A stretch of DNA of 64,000 nt from Mycobacterium sp. (GTDB lineage Bacteria > Actinomycetota > Actinomycetes > Mycobacteriales > Mycobacteriaceae), in contig NZ_JAICZA010000001.1 of NCBI RefSeq assembly GCF_025933915.1, positions 18,807-82,806 of the forward strand. Direction: 5' to 3'. A program made the position numbers and the translations under genes. Below the pieces are notes generated by a model that was not told where the DNA came from, did not search any database, and saw only the letters and a program-made list of their open reading frames with translations. Below, in pieces: positions 37,192-45,438 of the stretch. Position 1 is the stretch's first letter; every line of letters begins with the position of its first letter.

Positions 37192-37665
37192 ATGGCCAGC
37201 CTGTCGCTATCTTCCGAGCTGACGCGAGAACACCACGAAATCGATGATGCGATAGAGACTTTCATCGAAAAGCTGGACTGTGGCAGCCTGCAGCGCGAAC
37301 TATTGACCGACACGCTGGAGGCGCTGCGCCGGCACATCTACCTTGAGGAGGTCTTTCTGTTCCCGCCGCTTCGGGAGGGCGGGATCGTGATGCCGATCTT
37401 CGTGATGATGCGCGAGCACGGTGAACTGTGGCACACCATGGGCGCGCTGGCGGATCTACTCGCCGACGGGACCGACAGCCAGCGGCTGAGGGATACGTGC
37501 ACGCAGCTGCTCGCTCAACTTCACCAGCACAACTCCAAAGAGGAGCCGGTCATCTATCCGAGCGCCGACACAGGCCTACCGCCGCAAACGAGCGCGGAAC
37601 TGAGCCGGTTCATCGAGACTGGGCGTATGCCCGACGGATGGGTGTGCCAGCAGGCGAACGCGTGA
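37192..37665 (+). CDS. Hemerythrin-like HHE protein 2
   Basis: 157-residue hemerythrin domain, a paralogue of the protein at 13765. The ligand pattern is TREHHEID, RRHIYLEE, MREHGELW and LHQHNSKEEP. The core blocks IYLEE...LFPPLRE and FVMMREHGELW are almost the same as in the paralogue, so duplication is recent or conserved. AGGAGG precedes the ATG. It is 17 bases after osmC, so co-transcribed from the operator E promoter. Likely diiron O2/NO binding in the cytosol. Confidence 0.87.
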   Translation: MASLSLSSELTREHHEIDDAIETFIEKLDCGSLQRELLTDTLEALRRHIYLEEVFLFPPLREGGIVMPIFVMMREHGELWHTMGALADLLADGTDSQRLRDTCTQLLAQLHQHNSKEEPVIYPSADTGLPPQTSAELSRFIETGRMPDGWVCQQANA

Positions 37666-37723
37666 GGCTTTCGCTCTGCTGGCGTACAGGACGACCTGCT
37701 GAACTACCGAAGGAGGATTCTCG

Positions 37724-37915
37724 ATGCGCGTGGTAGTGGACCGTGATCGCTGTGAGGGCAATGCGTTCTGTGTGAACATCGCGCCCGAGGTGTTCGAGCT
37801 CGATGACGACGAGTACTCCGTGGTCCTCACCGACCCCGTCCCCGCCGACCAGGAAGCGCTTGCCGAGCAGGCCATCGCCGCGTGCCCGCGCGCGGCGATA
37901 TCCCGCGTCGATTAA
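37724..37915 (+). CDS. Small [3Fe-4S] ferredoxin
   Basis: 63 residues with DRDRCEGNAFCVNIAPEVF and a distal AACPRAAI, so three cysteines as in P450-type [3Fe-4S] ferredoxins. It is very similar in layout to the ferredoxin domain fused to the BKACE-like protein (CMGWGVC...CPERAI). AGGAGG precedes the ATG. It follows hemerythrin 2 by about 60 bases and ends before a strong hairpin. It probably supplies electrons to an oxidoreductase in the stress group. Confidence 0.87.
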   Translation: MRVVVDRDRCEGNAFCVNIAPEVFELDDDEYSVVLTDPVPADQEALAEQAIAACPRAAISRVD

Positions 37916-37956
37916 AAGACCAAACGCGCGGCGCGACTCGTCAAGCCTCGGGTTGA

Positions 37957-38000
37957 GAATTCGAATGGAGCCGCGGGCTAGCGCGGCTCCATTCGAATTC
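37957..38000 (+). terminator. Nineteen-pair perfect hairpin between convergent genes
   Basis: A perfect inverted repeat: 19-base arms beginning GAATTCGAATGGAGCC, with a six-base loop. No T tract follows. It lies between the ferredoxin gene and the convergent hemerythrin-DUF2249 gene, so it is probably a bidirectional terminator or mRNA stabiliser. Confidence 0.7.
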
Positions 38001-38047
38001 CCCTGGTGACAAACCTATTTCGGGCTGGCCCGTAAGCACAGCGGTGC

Positions 38048-38815
38048 TCACCGCCTGATCAGTCGCAGCCGCCACGCATCGGGGCCGCGCTGCTCGTATT
38101 CGACCTCGAGCCGACCCGAGGCGCGGTCGTTGAGTTGGTGCAGCAGCGGGACCGGGTCGTGGGGAGCCACCAGCACCAGGGCTCCACCGGGCGGAACGGC
38201 ATCGAACGCACCGAACACGGTGGCGTGCCGGATCGAGTGGGGCACCTCGCGCACGTCGAGCACGGGATCGTCGACATCGGTCTCGCCGCAACCGCAGTTG
38301 TGTGAATGCTCGTCGCCGTCGGCGGAGGGGGCATAGCCGAGGAGTTCGTTTATGCCCTCGGCCACCTCCATCAGGGAGATGTCCGGGTCGGCGGCGACGA
38401 TCGGCAGGATCCGCTCGTTCTCGTCAACCAAATGCGCGTCGAACAGCACCCGCAGGGCGTGGGCGGAACCGGCCGCGCGCACCGGCGGTTCCGTACGGAT
38501 GCCGTCGACGAGGGAGCCGATGATGCGGTGCGCCGCGATCATCGATTCGATCAGGGGCCGCGCACGTTGGGTGTGGGTGGCGGCCGAGTACAGCCGGTCC
38601 TCTTTGGCGGCGGCGATGGGCAGCAGCTGACCGGCCAGGAATGCCAGGGCCGTGGATCGTGCCGACTCGAAGTCCGCACCGCGCTCGAGCGCCGACACCA
38701 TCGCATCGGTCAGCACCGCGAGCTGCCCCGCGAGCTGAGCGTTGTGGTTGGTGATGGCTTCGACCGCCGCGGCGTCGGCAGCTGTGGACGCCACGATCAC
38801 ATCGTTGGCTGGCAT
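38048..38815 (-). CDS. Hemerythrin domain fused to DUF2249
   Basis: 255 residues. The N-terminal helical HHE-like domain contains ITNHNAQLAGQ, KEDRLYSAA, AHRIIGSLV and FDAHLVDENERILP (ligand-type His, Glu). After a hinge with SHNCGCGE, the C-terminal domain (LDVREVPHSIRHATVFGAF, LVLVAPHDPVPLLHQL) is DUF2249, a TusA-like fold often found next to denitrification genes. The ATG follows GGAAAGGAACC. It is divergent from regulator 3 and the nitrite reductase operon, with a palindrome between. It may bind NO or act in nitrite reductase maturation; that is inference. Confidence 0.82.
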   Translation of the reverse strand: MPANDVIVASTAADAAAVEAITNHNAQLAGQLAVLTDAMVSALERGADFESARSTALAFLAGQLLPIAAAKEDRLYSAATHTQRARPLIESMIAAHRIIGSLVDGIRTEPPVRAAGSAHALRVLFDAHLVDENERILPIVAADPDISLMEVAEGINELLGYAPSADGDEHSHNCGCGETDVDDPVLDVREVPHSIRHATVFGAFDAVPPGGALVLVAPHDPVPLLHQLNDRASGRLEVEYEQRGPDAWRLRLIRR

Positions 38816-38891
38816 GTTTTGGTTCCTTTCCGCTGAGCCCGGTCGCTCCGCTGAGCGAATGTGACTCATTGCCCTATGTGCATCGTCCAAT

Positions 38892-38909
38892 AATTTACTA
38901 CAGTAAATT
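38892..38909 (+). promoter_or_regulatory. Operator and leaderless promoter of regulator 3
   Basis: Perfect palindrome AATTTACT-AC-AGTAAATT. Inside it, TACAGT is a -10 hexamer placed seven bases before the GTG of regulator 3, the spacing of a leaderless transcript. A protein bound here would cover the -10, so autorepression is likely, and it would also affect the divergent hemerythrin-DUF2249 gene. Confidence 0.75.
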
Positions 38910-38911
38910 CC

Positions 38912-39622
38912 GTGAAAAAAGAGCCTATCGTCCTGGGCCCCCGACCCACGCCGGTGCTGGAGGCGCCGGTGGCGCTGTCCGGGCAGCGGCTACGGGTGCT
39001 CGAGTACGTGCGCGCCCACTCCCCCGTCCGGGTCGCGGAGGCAGCCGCGGCGCTTGACCTGCACGCCAACACCGTTCGCGAACATCTCGACGCGGTCGTC
39101 GAACTCGGGCTCGTCGAACGCTCCACCGCCAGGACTTCCGGGCGCGGGCGTCCGGCCACGTTGTATCGGGCGTCGGCCGCCGACCCCGCGGTGGCGATAC
39201 GTGACTACGCGGGCTTGGCGACCGCGCTGGCCGGACAGCTGGCTCGCACCAGCGCCCACCCGGAGCGCGACGCGCGCGCCGCCGGCGTCGAGTGGGGCCG
39301 CGAACTCATCGACGAGTACAGCCAGACCGGCGGCGATGCGCGGCAGTCCGTGCTCGAGGCGCTGGCACGCCTCGGCTTCGCGCCGGATGACGACCCAGAC
39401 GCGCTGGGTGCGCACCGAGGCGTCGCGCTGCGCCGCTGTCCTCTGCTGAACGCGGCCCGTCGCTACCCGACGATCGTCTGTCAGGTCCACCTCGGCATCG
39501 TCGAGGGAATGCTGGAGCGACTCGGCGCCACCGACACACCGGGGCTTGCTCTCATTCCGTTCGCCGAACCCGGCGCCTGCCGGCTATTCTTACCCGACCC
39601 CGTTGTGCGGCATGATGACTGA
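38912..39622 (+). CDS. Regulator 3: SufR-like winged-helix, putative Fe-S sensor
   Basis: 236 residues from a GTG. Winged helix AAAALDLHANTVREHLD with wing SGRGRPATLYRA. The C-terminal domain has RRCPLLNAA, CQVHLGI and GACRLFL, spacing C-x13-C-x32-C, matching regulators 1 and 2. Shortened N-terminus, no SD site, consistent with leaderless start. Its stop overlaps the start of the next membrane protein, which overlaps the nitrite reductase gene, so the regulator heads the nirK operon and probably controls it through its own palindrome. Confidence 0.82.
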   Translation: MKKEPIVLGPRPTPVLEAPVALSGQRLRVLEYVRAHSPVRVAEAAAALDLHANTVREHLDAVVELGLVERSTARTSGRGRPATLYRASAADPAVAIRDYAGLATALAGQLARTSAHPERDARAAGVEWGRELIDEYSQTGGDARQSVLEALARLGFAPDDDPDALGAHRGVALRRCPLLNAARRYPTIVCQVHLGIVEGMLERLGATDTPGLALIPFAEPGACRLFLPDPVVRHDD

Positions 39623-40703
39623 CCGAGCCCTCCCGCCCCGCGCGCTGCTGCTGGTGCCCGGCGGGTTCGCGCTGTTGGCAGGGCTTGACGCGGCGCTGAT
39701 GCTGCTCGGCCTCCCCGCACCGGTCGAAACCACCCGGCTGACCGAGGTGCACGGCATCCTGCTGGTGCTCGGGTTCGTCGGCACGGTGATTGCGCTGGAG
39801 CGCGCCGTGGCCGCGCAGCACTGGTGGGCCTACCTGAGCCCGCTGTTCCTCGGCGCCGGCGCGGTGTTGCTGGTCACCCGGGCACCCCGAAACCTCGGGG
39901 GCGTCCTGTTGCTCGCCGGATCCGCGATGTTGGTCGCGGTGTACGTGCCGCTGTGGCGACGGGCCGCCGACGTGTCGGTTCTGGTCCAGGTCGGCGGTGC
40001 CGTTTTGGCGACCGGAGCGGCACTGCTGTGGCTGGGCGGCGTGCCGATCCCCGATCTGTTGCCCTGGCTGTCGGGATTTTTGATCCTCACGATCGTCGGG
40101 GAGCGCCTCGAACTCGCCCGTGTCGCCATGCTCGGCACCCGGGCCGACGCGCTGCTCACGGCGATCGTCGTGGCGATGGTCGCGGCCACCGTCGCCGCGC
40201 TGTTGTGGCCGATGTTCGGCTATCCGCTGCTCGGGGCGACGCTGTTGGCGACGGTGGCGTGGCTGGGTCGGTTCGATGTCGCCCGCCGCACCGTGCGCGC
40301 GACGGGGCTGCCCCGCTACATGGCGGTGTGCCTGCTCGCCGGCTACGGATGGCTGCTGGTACCGGCGTCGACGTGGCTGCTGATCGGCCAAACACCCGCC
40401 GGCGCAAGCTATGACGCGGTGGTGCACGCGGTGATGCTGGGCTTTGTGCTGTCGATGATCATGGCGCACGCACCCGTGATCCTGCCGGCCGTGCTGCGCC
40501 GCCCACTGCCCTACACCCCCCTGATGTACGGCCCGGCCGTGGTGTTGCATGTGTCGCTGCTGCTGCGACTGGCGGTCGGCGACGCACGCGGCGTCCACTG
40601 GGCGCTGCAGGCGGGCGGCGTGCTGAACATCGTCGCCGTCCTCGCATTCGTTGCCGTCGCCCTCAATTCGGCCCTGCGCGCGGCCCGTCGGGTGCCGGCA
40701 TGA
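39612..40703 (+). CDS. Polytopic membrane protein of the nirK operon
   Basis: About 363 residues and 11 hydrophobic segments. Notable conserved-looking motifs are TEVHGILLVLGF in the second span, IVGERLELARVAML in a loop and YDAVVHAVMLGFVLSMIMAHAPVILPAVLR in the C-terminal third (histidines spaced as in heme or copper sites). The sequence suggests an NnrS-like or heme-copper-like membrane protein serving nitrite/NO metabolism, but no family was identified with certainty. Overlaps regulator 3 upstream and nirK downstream (ATGA). Confidence 0.7.
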   Translation: MMTDRALPPRALLLVPGGFALLAGLDAALMLLGLPAPVETTRLTEVHGILLVLGFVGTVIALERAVAAQHWWAYLSPLFLGAGAVLLVTRAPRNLGGVLLLAGSAMLVAVYVPLWRRAADVSVLVQVGGAVLATGAALLWLGGVPIPDLLPWLSGFLILTIVGERLELARVAMLGTRADALLTAIVVAMVAATVAALLWPMFGYPLLGATLLATVAWLGRFDVARRTVRATGLPRYMAVCLLAGYGWLLVPASTWLLIGQTPAGASYDAVVHAVMLGFVLSMIMAHAPVILPAVLRRPLPYTPLMYGPAVVLHVSLLLRLAVGDARGVHWALQAGGVLNIVAVLAFVAVALNSALRAARRVPA

Positions 40704-43294
40704 ATCGTTCCGGATGGCACCTGCGTGCCGGTGCGGTCGTGTTCGCCTGGCTCGCCGCGCTCGTCGTGGTGGCGGCCGCGCATCGGTTCATTCCGCTGTC
40801 CGGCTGGCTGTTGGTCCATCTGCTGGCCCTGGGCGCCGCCGGCAACGCGATCCTGATCTGGAGCCGCCATTTCGCCGATGCGCTGCTGCGCCGGCCGCCG
40901 GATCCGGCGCGGACGGCGGAAGTGTTGCGTATCACGGCCTTTAACGCCGGTGCCGTCACGGTGGTCGCAGGCATGCTGGGACGGTGGTGGCCGGTGGTGC
41001 TGGCGGGCGGTGTAGTGGTCGCCGTCGCCGCCCTGGCGCACGGCGCGACACTGCTGCAGCAGATGCGCACCGCGCTACCCGCCCGCTTCGGCGTCACCGT
41101 GCGCTACTACGTCGCCGCGACGGTGTGTCTGGCCCTCGGCGCGGGCCTTGGTGTGGCGATGGCGAATTCGGCGCTCCCCGGCCGCATCCACGAGCGATTC
41201 GTCATCGCGCATGCGGCGGTGAATTTGTTCGGCTGGGTGGGGCTCACGGTGCTGGGCACGCTGGTCACGCTGTGGCCGACGATGCTGCGCACCCGGATGG
41301 CCACCGGGGTCGAGGTGGCCGCTCGCCACGGCCTGCCGGCCTTGCTGACCGCACTGGCCGTGACCGCCGGCGGTGCGGTGGTGGGATCACCGCCGATCAC
41401 CGGACTGGGCGCCCTCGGGTATCTCGGTGCCGCCGGGATCGTGCTGCGGCCGCACCTCGACGAGATCCGCCGCAAGCGGCCCAACGACTTTGCCACTCTC
41501 TCGGTATTGGCCGGCGTGGCCTGGCTGATCGGGTCGCTGGCCTTCGCCGCCGTCGCACTGGCGATCGCGCCGAGCTGGCCGGCGGCGGTCGCGGCGGCCG
41601 GCGAACTCACCGCGCCGGTGCTGGCCGGCTTCCTGGTGCAGGTGCTGCTCGGCTCGCTGACCTACCTGGCGCCGGTCGTGATGGGCGGGCGCGCATCGAC
41701 GCTGGCCGCCGGCGCAGAGCTCGAGCGGGGGGCCCCGTGGCGGCTCACCGTCGCCAACGCCGGGCTGCTGCTCTGCGTTCTTCCGGCTCCGAGCCTGGTG
41801 CGGGTCGCGGCATCGATTCTGGTGCTGGTCTCCTACGCGGCCTTCCTGCCGCTGCTGGTTCGGGCGGCGTGGCGGGCCCACCGGGACCGCGACAAGCCCA
41901 CGACCCCGGGCCAGCCGGAGGGCGCGCCCCCGCGCCGGCGCCTCGGCGTCGCCGCCGCCGGACTCGGGGTCGTCGTGCTGGCGACCGCGGCCGGCGTGGC
42001 GGCCGACCCGGCGTCGTCGCTCGGTATCGGCACCGCACCCCGGGTGGCCGTGGCCGCCACCGGTCACACCACCACAGCGTCGCTCCGAATCGAGGGGATG
42101 CGCTTCGTGCCGGACACGGTCGAGGTTCCCGCCGGTGACCGGCTGCAGATCACTCTGGCCAATACCGGCACCGACCAACACGATCTGGTGCTGTCCAACG
42201 GCACTCGCACCGGACGGATCGCACCGGGCGAGTCGACCGTCCTGGATGCCGGGGTGATCGGCTCCAACCTCGACGGCTGGTGCGCCGTGGCCGGACACCG
42301 ACAGATGGGCATGGTCTTTTCGGTCCGGGTGACCGGTGCGCCAATGCCCACAACGCCTTCGGTGCATCCCGGTCACCACGGGCCGGCCCCCGGCGCGACG
42401 ATCCCTCCCGGCGACCTCGCCCGCAGCCTCGGGGCCGACCGCGGGCCGGGCTTCACCCCGCGTGACGCGACGCTGCCCCCGGCAACGGCCGAGCATCGCC
42501 TGACGTTGCCGGTGACCGAGATCCAACGGGAGGTGTCACCCGGGATCACCCAGCGGCTCTGGACATTCGGTGGCACCGCCCCCGGACCCACGTTGCGCGG
42601 CAAGATCGGTGACGTCTTCGAAATCACCCTCGTCAACGACGGCAGCACCGGGCATTCGATCGACTTCCACGCCGGGGCGCTCGCCCCCGACCGACCGATG
42701 CGCACCATCCAACCCGGCCAGCGCCTGGTGTATCGGTTCACCGCCACGCGGGCGGGAATCTGGCTGTATCACTGCTCGACGATGCCGATGTCACTGCACA
42801 TCGCCAACGGCATGTTCGGGGCGGTGATCATCGACCCGCCGGACCTGCCGCGGGTGGATCGCGAATACCTGATCGAGCAATCGGAGATGTACCTCGGCCC
42901 GCCCGGAGGCGAGGCCGACGCCGACAAGGTCGCCAAGGACACGCCCGACCTGGTGGTGTTCAACGGCTACGCCCGCCAATACGACCACGCGCCGCTGACT
43001 GCTCGGGTAGGCGAGCGCGTTCGCATCTGGGTGCTCGCCGCGGGACCGAACCGGGGCACGTCGTTCCACGTCGTCGGGGGGCAGTTCGACACCGTGTGGT
43101 CCGAGGGCGACTACCGGCTGGGCGGTAAGGGAGGCCCGGGCGCGGGCGGTGCCCAGACACTCGGATTGTTCGCGGCTCAAGGCGGATTCGTCGAATTGAC
43201 CTTCGGCGAACCGGGTCGGTACCCGTTCGTGTCACACGCGATGGTCGACGCCGAACGTGGCGCCCACGGCATCATCGAGGTGGCCGGACCGTAG
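40700..43294 (+). CDS. nirK: Membrane-anchored copper nitrite reductase (NirK) with extra cupredoxin
   Basis: 864 residues in three parts. Residues 1-430: about ten hydrophobic segments, with RFVIAHAAVNLFGWVGLTVLG recalling the H/G motifs of heme-copper and NorB-like proteins. Residues 456-550: a cupredoxin domain (QHDLVLSNG, GWCAVAGHRQMGM) with a possible type 1 copper set. Residues 590-864: NirK core. Copper ligands and catalytic residues are all present: HSIDFHAG (type 1 His, catalytic Asp, type 2 His), YHCSTMPMSLHIANGM (type 2 His, type 1 Cys, His, Met), TSFHVVGG (catalytic His) and VSHAMVDAE (type 2 His). It would reduce nitrite to NO outside the membrane, perhaps using quinol through its own membrane and cupredoxin domains. 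Fused NirK is unusual, and unexpected in a mycobacterium. Confidence 0.88.
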   Translation: MNRSGWHLRAGAVVFAWLAALVVVAAAHRFIPLSGWLLVHLLALGAAGNAILIWSRHFADALLRRPPDPARTAEVLRITAFNAGAVTVVAGMLGRWWPVVLAGGVVVAVAALAHGATLLQQMRTALPARFGVTVRYYVAATVCLALGAGLGVAMANSALPGRIHERFVIAHAAVNLFGWVGLTVLGTLVTLWPTMLRTRMATGVEVAARHGLPALLTALAVTAGGAVVGSPPITGLGALGYLGAAGIVLRPHLDEIRRKRPNDFATLSVLAGVAWLIGSLAFAAVALAIAPSWPAAVAAAGELTAPVLAGFLVQVLLGSLTYLAPVVMGGRASTLAAGAELERGAPWRLTVANAGLLLCVLPAPSLVRVAASILVLVSYAAFLPLLVRAAWRAHRDRDKPTTPGQPEGAPPRRRLGVAAAGLGVVVLATAAGVAADPASSLGIGTAPRVAVAATGHTTTASLRIEGMRFVPDTVEVPAGDRLQITLANTGTDQHDLVLSNGTRTGRIAPGESTVLDAGVIGSNLDGWCAVAGHRQMGMVFSVRVTGAPMPTTPSVHPGHHGPAPGATIPPGDLARSLGADRGPGFTPRDATLPPATAEHRLTLPVTEIQREVSPGITQRLWTFGGTAPGPTLRGKIGDVFEITLVNDGSTGHSIDFHAGALAPDRPMRTIQPGQRLVYRFTATRAGIWLYHCSTMPMSLHIANGMFGAVIIDPPDLPRVDREYLIEQSEMYLGPPGGEADADKVAKDTPDLVVFNGYARQYDHAPLTARVGERVRIWVLAAGPNRGTSFHVVGGQFDTVWSEGDYRLGGKGGPGAGGAQTLGLFAAQGGFVELTFGEPGRYPFVSHAMVDAERGAHGIIEVAGP

Positions 43295-43321
43295 TCCCAG
43301 CCCGGACCAACTCCGGCTTGG

Positions 43322-43654
43322 CTAAACGCTTTTGGAAACGGTCAACAAGACGACGCAGTCTTCGACGGCCTGCAGGCCATGGCGGGTCGGCGGAATCACC
43401 AGGTGGTCACCCGGGGCGCCGTCCCAACTGGTCTCGGGCGACGTCAGCCGGACACGCCCGTGCAAGACCTGCAACGTGGCCTCACCGGGGCTGTCATGGT
43501 CGGCGAGCGCCGATCCGGCCGTCAGCGCGACCATGGTTTGCCGGAGTGAGTGTTGATGACCGCCGTACACCGTATGTGCGCTACGGCCGCTGGCGGCCCG
43601 GTGCGCGGCCGCCAACTGCTCGCGCGCCAGAGCTGTGAGCGAGATCTTGTCCAT
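43322..43654 (-). CDS. Cupin-domain protein
   Basis: 110 residues. One cupin domain: GGHQHSLRQTMVAL and ADHDSPGEATLQVLHGRVRL with histidine and glutamate ligands, then PGDHLVIPPTRHGLQA with the C-terminal histidine. It could bind a metal as sensor or small dioxygenase-like protein. AAAAGGAG precedes the ATG. It is downstream of the Tgs1 gene on the same strand (62 bases), with a possible own promoter. No specific substrate. Confidence 0.85.
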   Translation of the reverse strand: MDKISLTALAREQLAAAHRAASGRSAHTVYGGHQHSLRQTMVALTAGSALADHDSPGEATLQVLHGRVRLTSPETSWDGAPGDHLVIPPTRHGLQAVEDCVVLLTVSKSV

Positions 43655-43716
43655 TGGGCAGGCTCCTTTTCTCGTCACACAGCATAGGCGCACGGTGCGG
43701 GTGCGCACCGATGTGG

Positions 43717-45135
43717 TTAGACGTTGGCGACCAGTGATAGCCCCCGACGGCCATGTATTCGTTTGCGTTGCTTGCTGATCGATACGAGGCGCGCCACCGC
43801 CAGCTCGATTCCACGGGCCAACGCGTCGATGTCGGCCACGGCTTCGTAGTCGGCGAGAACGCCGAAGAACAGGTCGTCGGCATAGCTCAGCATTGCCACC
43901 CCGGTTCGCAATTGCATCGCGATCGGCGGGACGGGGAACACGCTGAGCACTCGTTGGCCCATGAGTCGTAGTGGCTGACGCGGGCCGGGAACGTTGGTGG
44001 CGAGGGTGGTCACGCCGCGCTGCGGTAGCTGGGTCAACAACCGGACCGCCCATGCGGTCAGGGGAAAGGGAATGCGGTTGGCCATCGACACGAATGCGTG
44101 ACCCGCCTGGCGCTGGCCGTGGGACTTCGTGCGGTCCAAGCGGGCGTGGACGGTCCGCAGCCGCTCAATCGGGTGCTCCTCGTCGACCGGTAGGTACGGC
44201 AGCATCACCGACACGCGGTTATCCGTCTTGTTCAACGCGTCGACAGACCGCATCGACACCGGCACCAGCGCGCGAAGCGCATCCGGCAGCGGCGTTTCGC
44301 CCCGCTGAACCAGGGTGTTGCGGTAGCTCTCCGTGATTGCGGCCAGCGCAACGTCATTGATGGTGACGTCGAAGGTTTGGCACACCTGCGCGATGTCGGC
44401 GAGGGGCACCCGCGCGACGCCGTAGCGGCGCAACGTGGTTATCGGCCCGTTCAGAGATGTCGTTGTGGGGCGCAGCAAACCGGCGGCGATTTCCGCGGCA
44501 CCCAGGGCCGTGCGGGCGGCGGCGGACGTGATGGCCGCCGACGTATTCCACAATCCGCCCAGGATGTGCACCGGATTCAAACTCTGTATGCCCCGTGAGA
44601 TCCGTTGCGCTTCAGGTTCTTCGGTGGCACGGATATGGCTGGCGAAGCTCTCGAAGGTGCCGCTGGCATCGGGGTCGCAGAGGCCGGCGAGCATGTGGGT
44701 GGCGGCAATTCCGTCGGCCATGCAGTGGTGGATCTTGGTGAGCATCGCCCACCGGTTGTCACTGAGGCCTTCGATGATCCAGATTTCCCACAGCGGACGA
44801 TCCCGGTCCAGGCGCCGGGAAATCACGTCGGCGGCCAGCTGGAGCAGCTCTCGGTCGCCTCCGGGCTGCGGTAGCGCGATGTGCCGAAGGTGACGACCGA
44901 GATCAAACCCTGGATCGTCCACCCACTCGGGTGCTCCGAGGTCGAACCGGCGCGTTCGCAGGCGTTGCCCGAATCGGGGGCAGTGGCTGATCCGCTGAGC
45001 AAAAGTCGCCATCAGCGCGTCGCGGTCCGGGATCGGTCCCTCGATGACCGCCAGACCGCCGATCGCCAAACTCACGTGCCGGTCGGCGTCTTCCGCCTTC
45101 AGGAAGCCGGCGTCCAAGGTTGTCAGTTGATCCAC
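43717..45135 (-). CDS. tgs1: Triacylglycerol/wax ester synthase, Tgs1-like (WS/DGAT)
   Basis: 472 residues; transfers acyl-CoA to diacylglycerol, making storage triacylglycerol under hypoxia or NO. The catalytic HHxxxDG motif is HHCMADG. NDVALAAITESYR and TNVPGPRQPL are family blocks. The start GTG at 45135 has GGGAGG at proper spacing and gives the N-terminus VDQLTTLDAGFLKAED, matching Tgs1 (Rv3130c) as I recall; the GTG nine bases upstream would sit inside the ribosome site. Divergent from an Acg-type nitroreductase, as Rv3130c-Rv3131 are in M. tuberculosis. A DosR-like box lies upstream. Confidence 0.92.
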   Translation of the reverse strand: MDQLTTLDAGFLKAEDADRHVSLAIGGLAVIEGPIPDRDALMATFAQRISHCPRFGQRLRTRRFDLGAPEWVDDPGFDLGRHLRHIALPQPGGDRELLQLAADVISRRLDRDRPLWEIWIIEGLSDNRWAMLTKIHHCMADGIAATHMLAGLCDPDASGTFESFASHIRATEEPEAQRISRGIQSLNPVHILGGLWNTSAAITSAAARTALGAAEIAAGLLRPTTTSLNGPITTLRRYGVARVPLADIAQVCQTFDVTINDVALAAITESYRNTLVQRGETPLPDALRALVPVSMRSVDALNKTDNRVSVMLPYLPVDEEHPIERLRTVHARLDRTKSHGQRQAGHAFVSMANRIPFPLTAWAVRLLTQLPQRGVTTLATNVPGPRQPLRLMGQRVLSVFPVPPIAMQLRTGVAMLSYADDLFFGVLADYEAVADIDALARGIELAVARLVSISKQRKRIHGRRGLSLVANV

Positions 45136-45203
45136 GATCGTCACCTCCCAACTTTATATGCAACTAGTGGTAACACCATTTTCCGTCGCGCACGGCCCTG
45201 GCG

Positions 45204-45223
45204 GCAGGGCCAAAAGTCCCCGA
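45204..45223 (-). promoter_or_regulatory. Possible DosR box upstream of tgs1
   Basis: On the minus strand TCGGGGACTTTTGGCCCTGC matches 14 of 20 positions of the DosR consensus TTSGGGACTWWAGTCCCSAA; the first half is nearly complete and the second half weak. It lies about 70 bases before tgs1. Position matches the known control of tgs1 in M. tuberculosis. Confidence 0.45.
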
Positions 45224-45376
45224 GTCGAGCCGGTCGTGCACCCGAATGGGCAGTGGCAACGGCATGCTCCGGCGACGCGCGGGCGACCGATTGACGTTGG
45301 GCGCCGCGCCCTTTGACCGCGCGGAAGCCATGGTGGCCATCCGCCCCCAAGCACCCTCTCGCCAGTTGCCCGTCGC

Positions 45377-45398
45377 CTATTTAGAGGATATTATTCAG
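45377..45398 (+). promoter_or_regulatory. Operator of the second Acg-type nitroreductase
   Basis: GATATTATT-N4-TATAATAGC, with a -10 hexamer TATAAT inside the right arm. It shares 21 bases (CTATTTAGAG plus GATATTATTCA) with the promoter at 31143, 14 kb away. Regulator 2 is the likely common ligand. Confidence 0.75.
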
Positions 45399-45438
45399 TT
45401 ATAATAGCTTTGACGCAAGCGCGACAGGAGGCGGTCGT

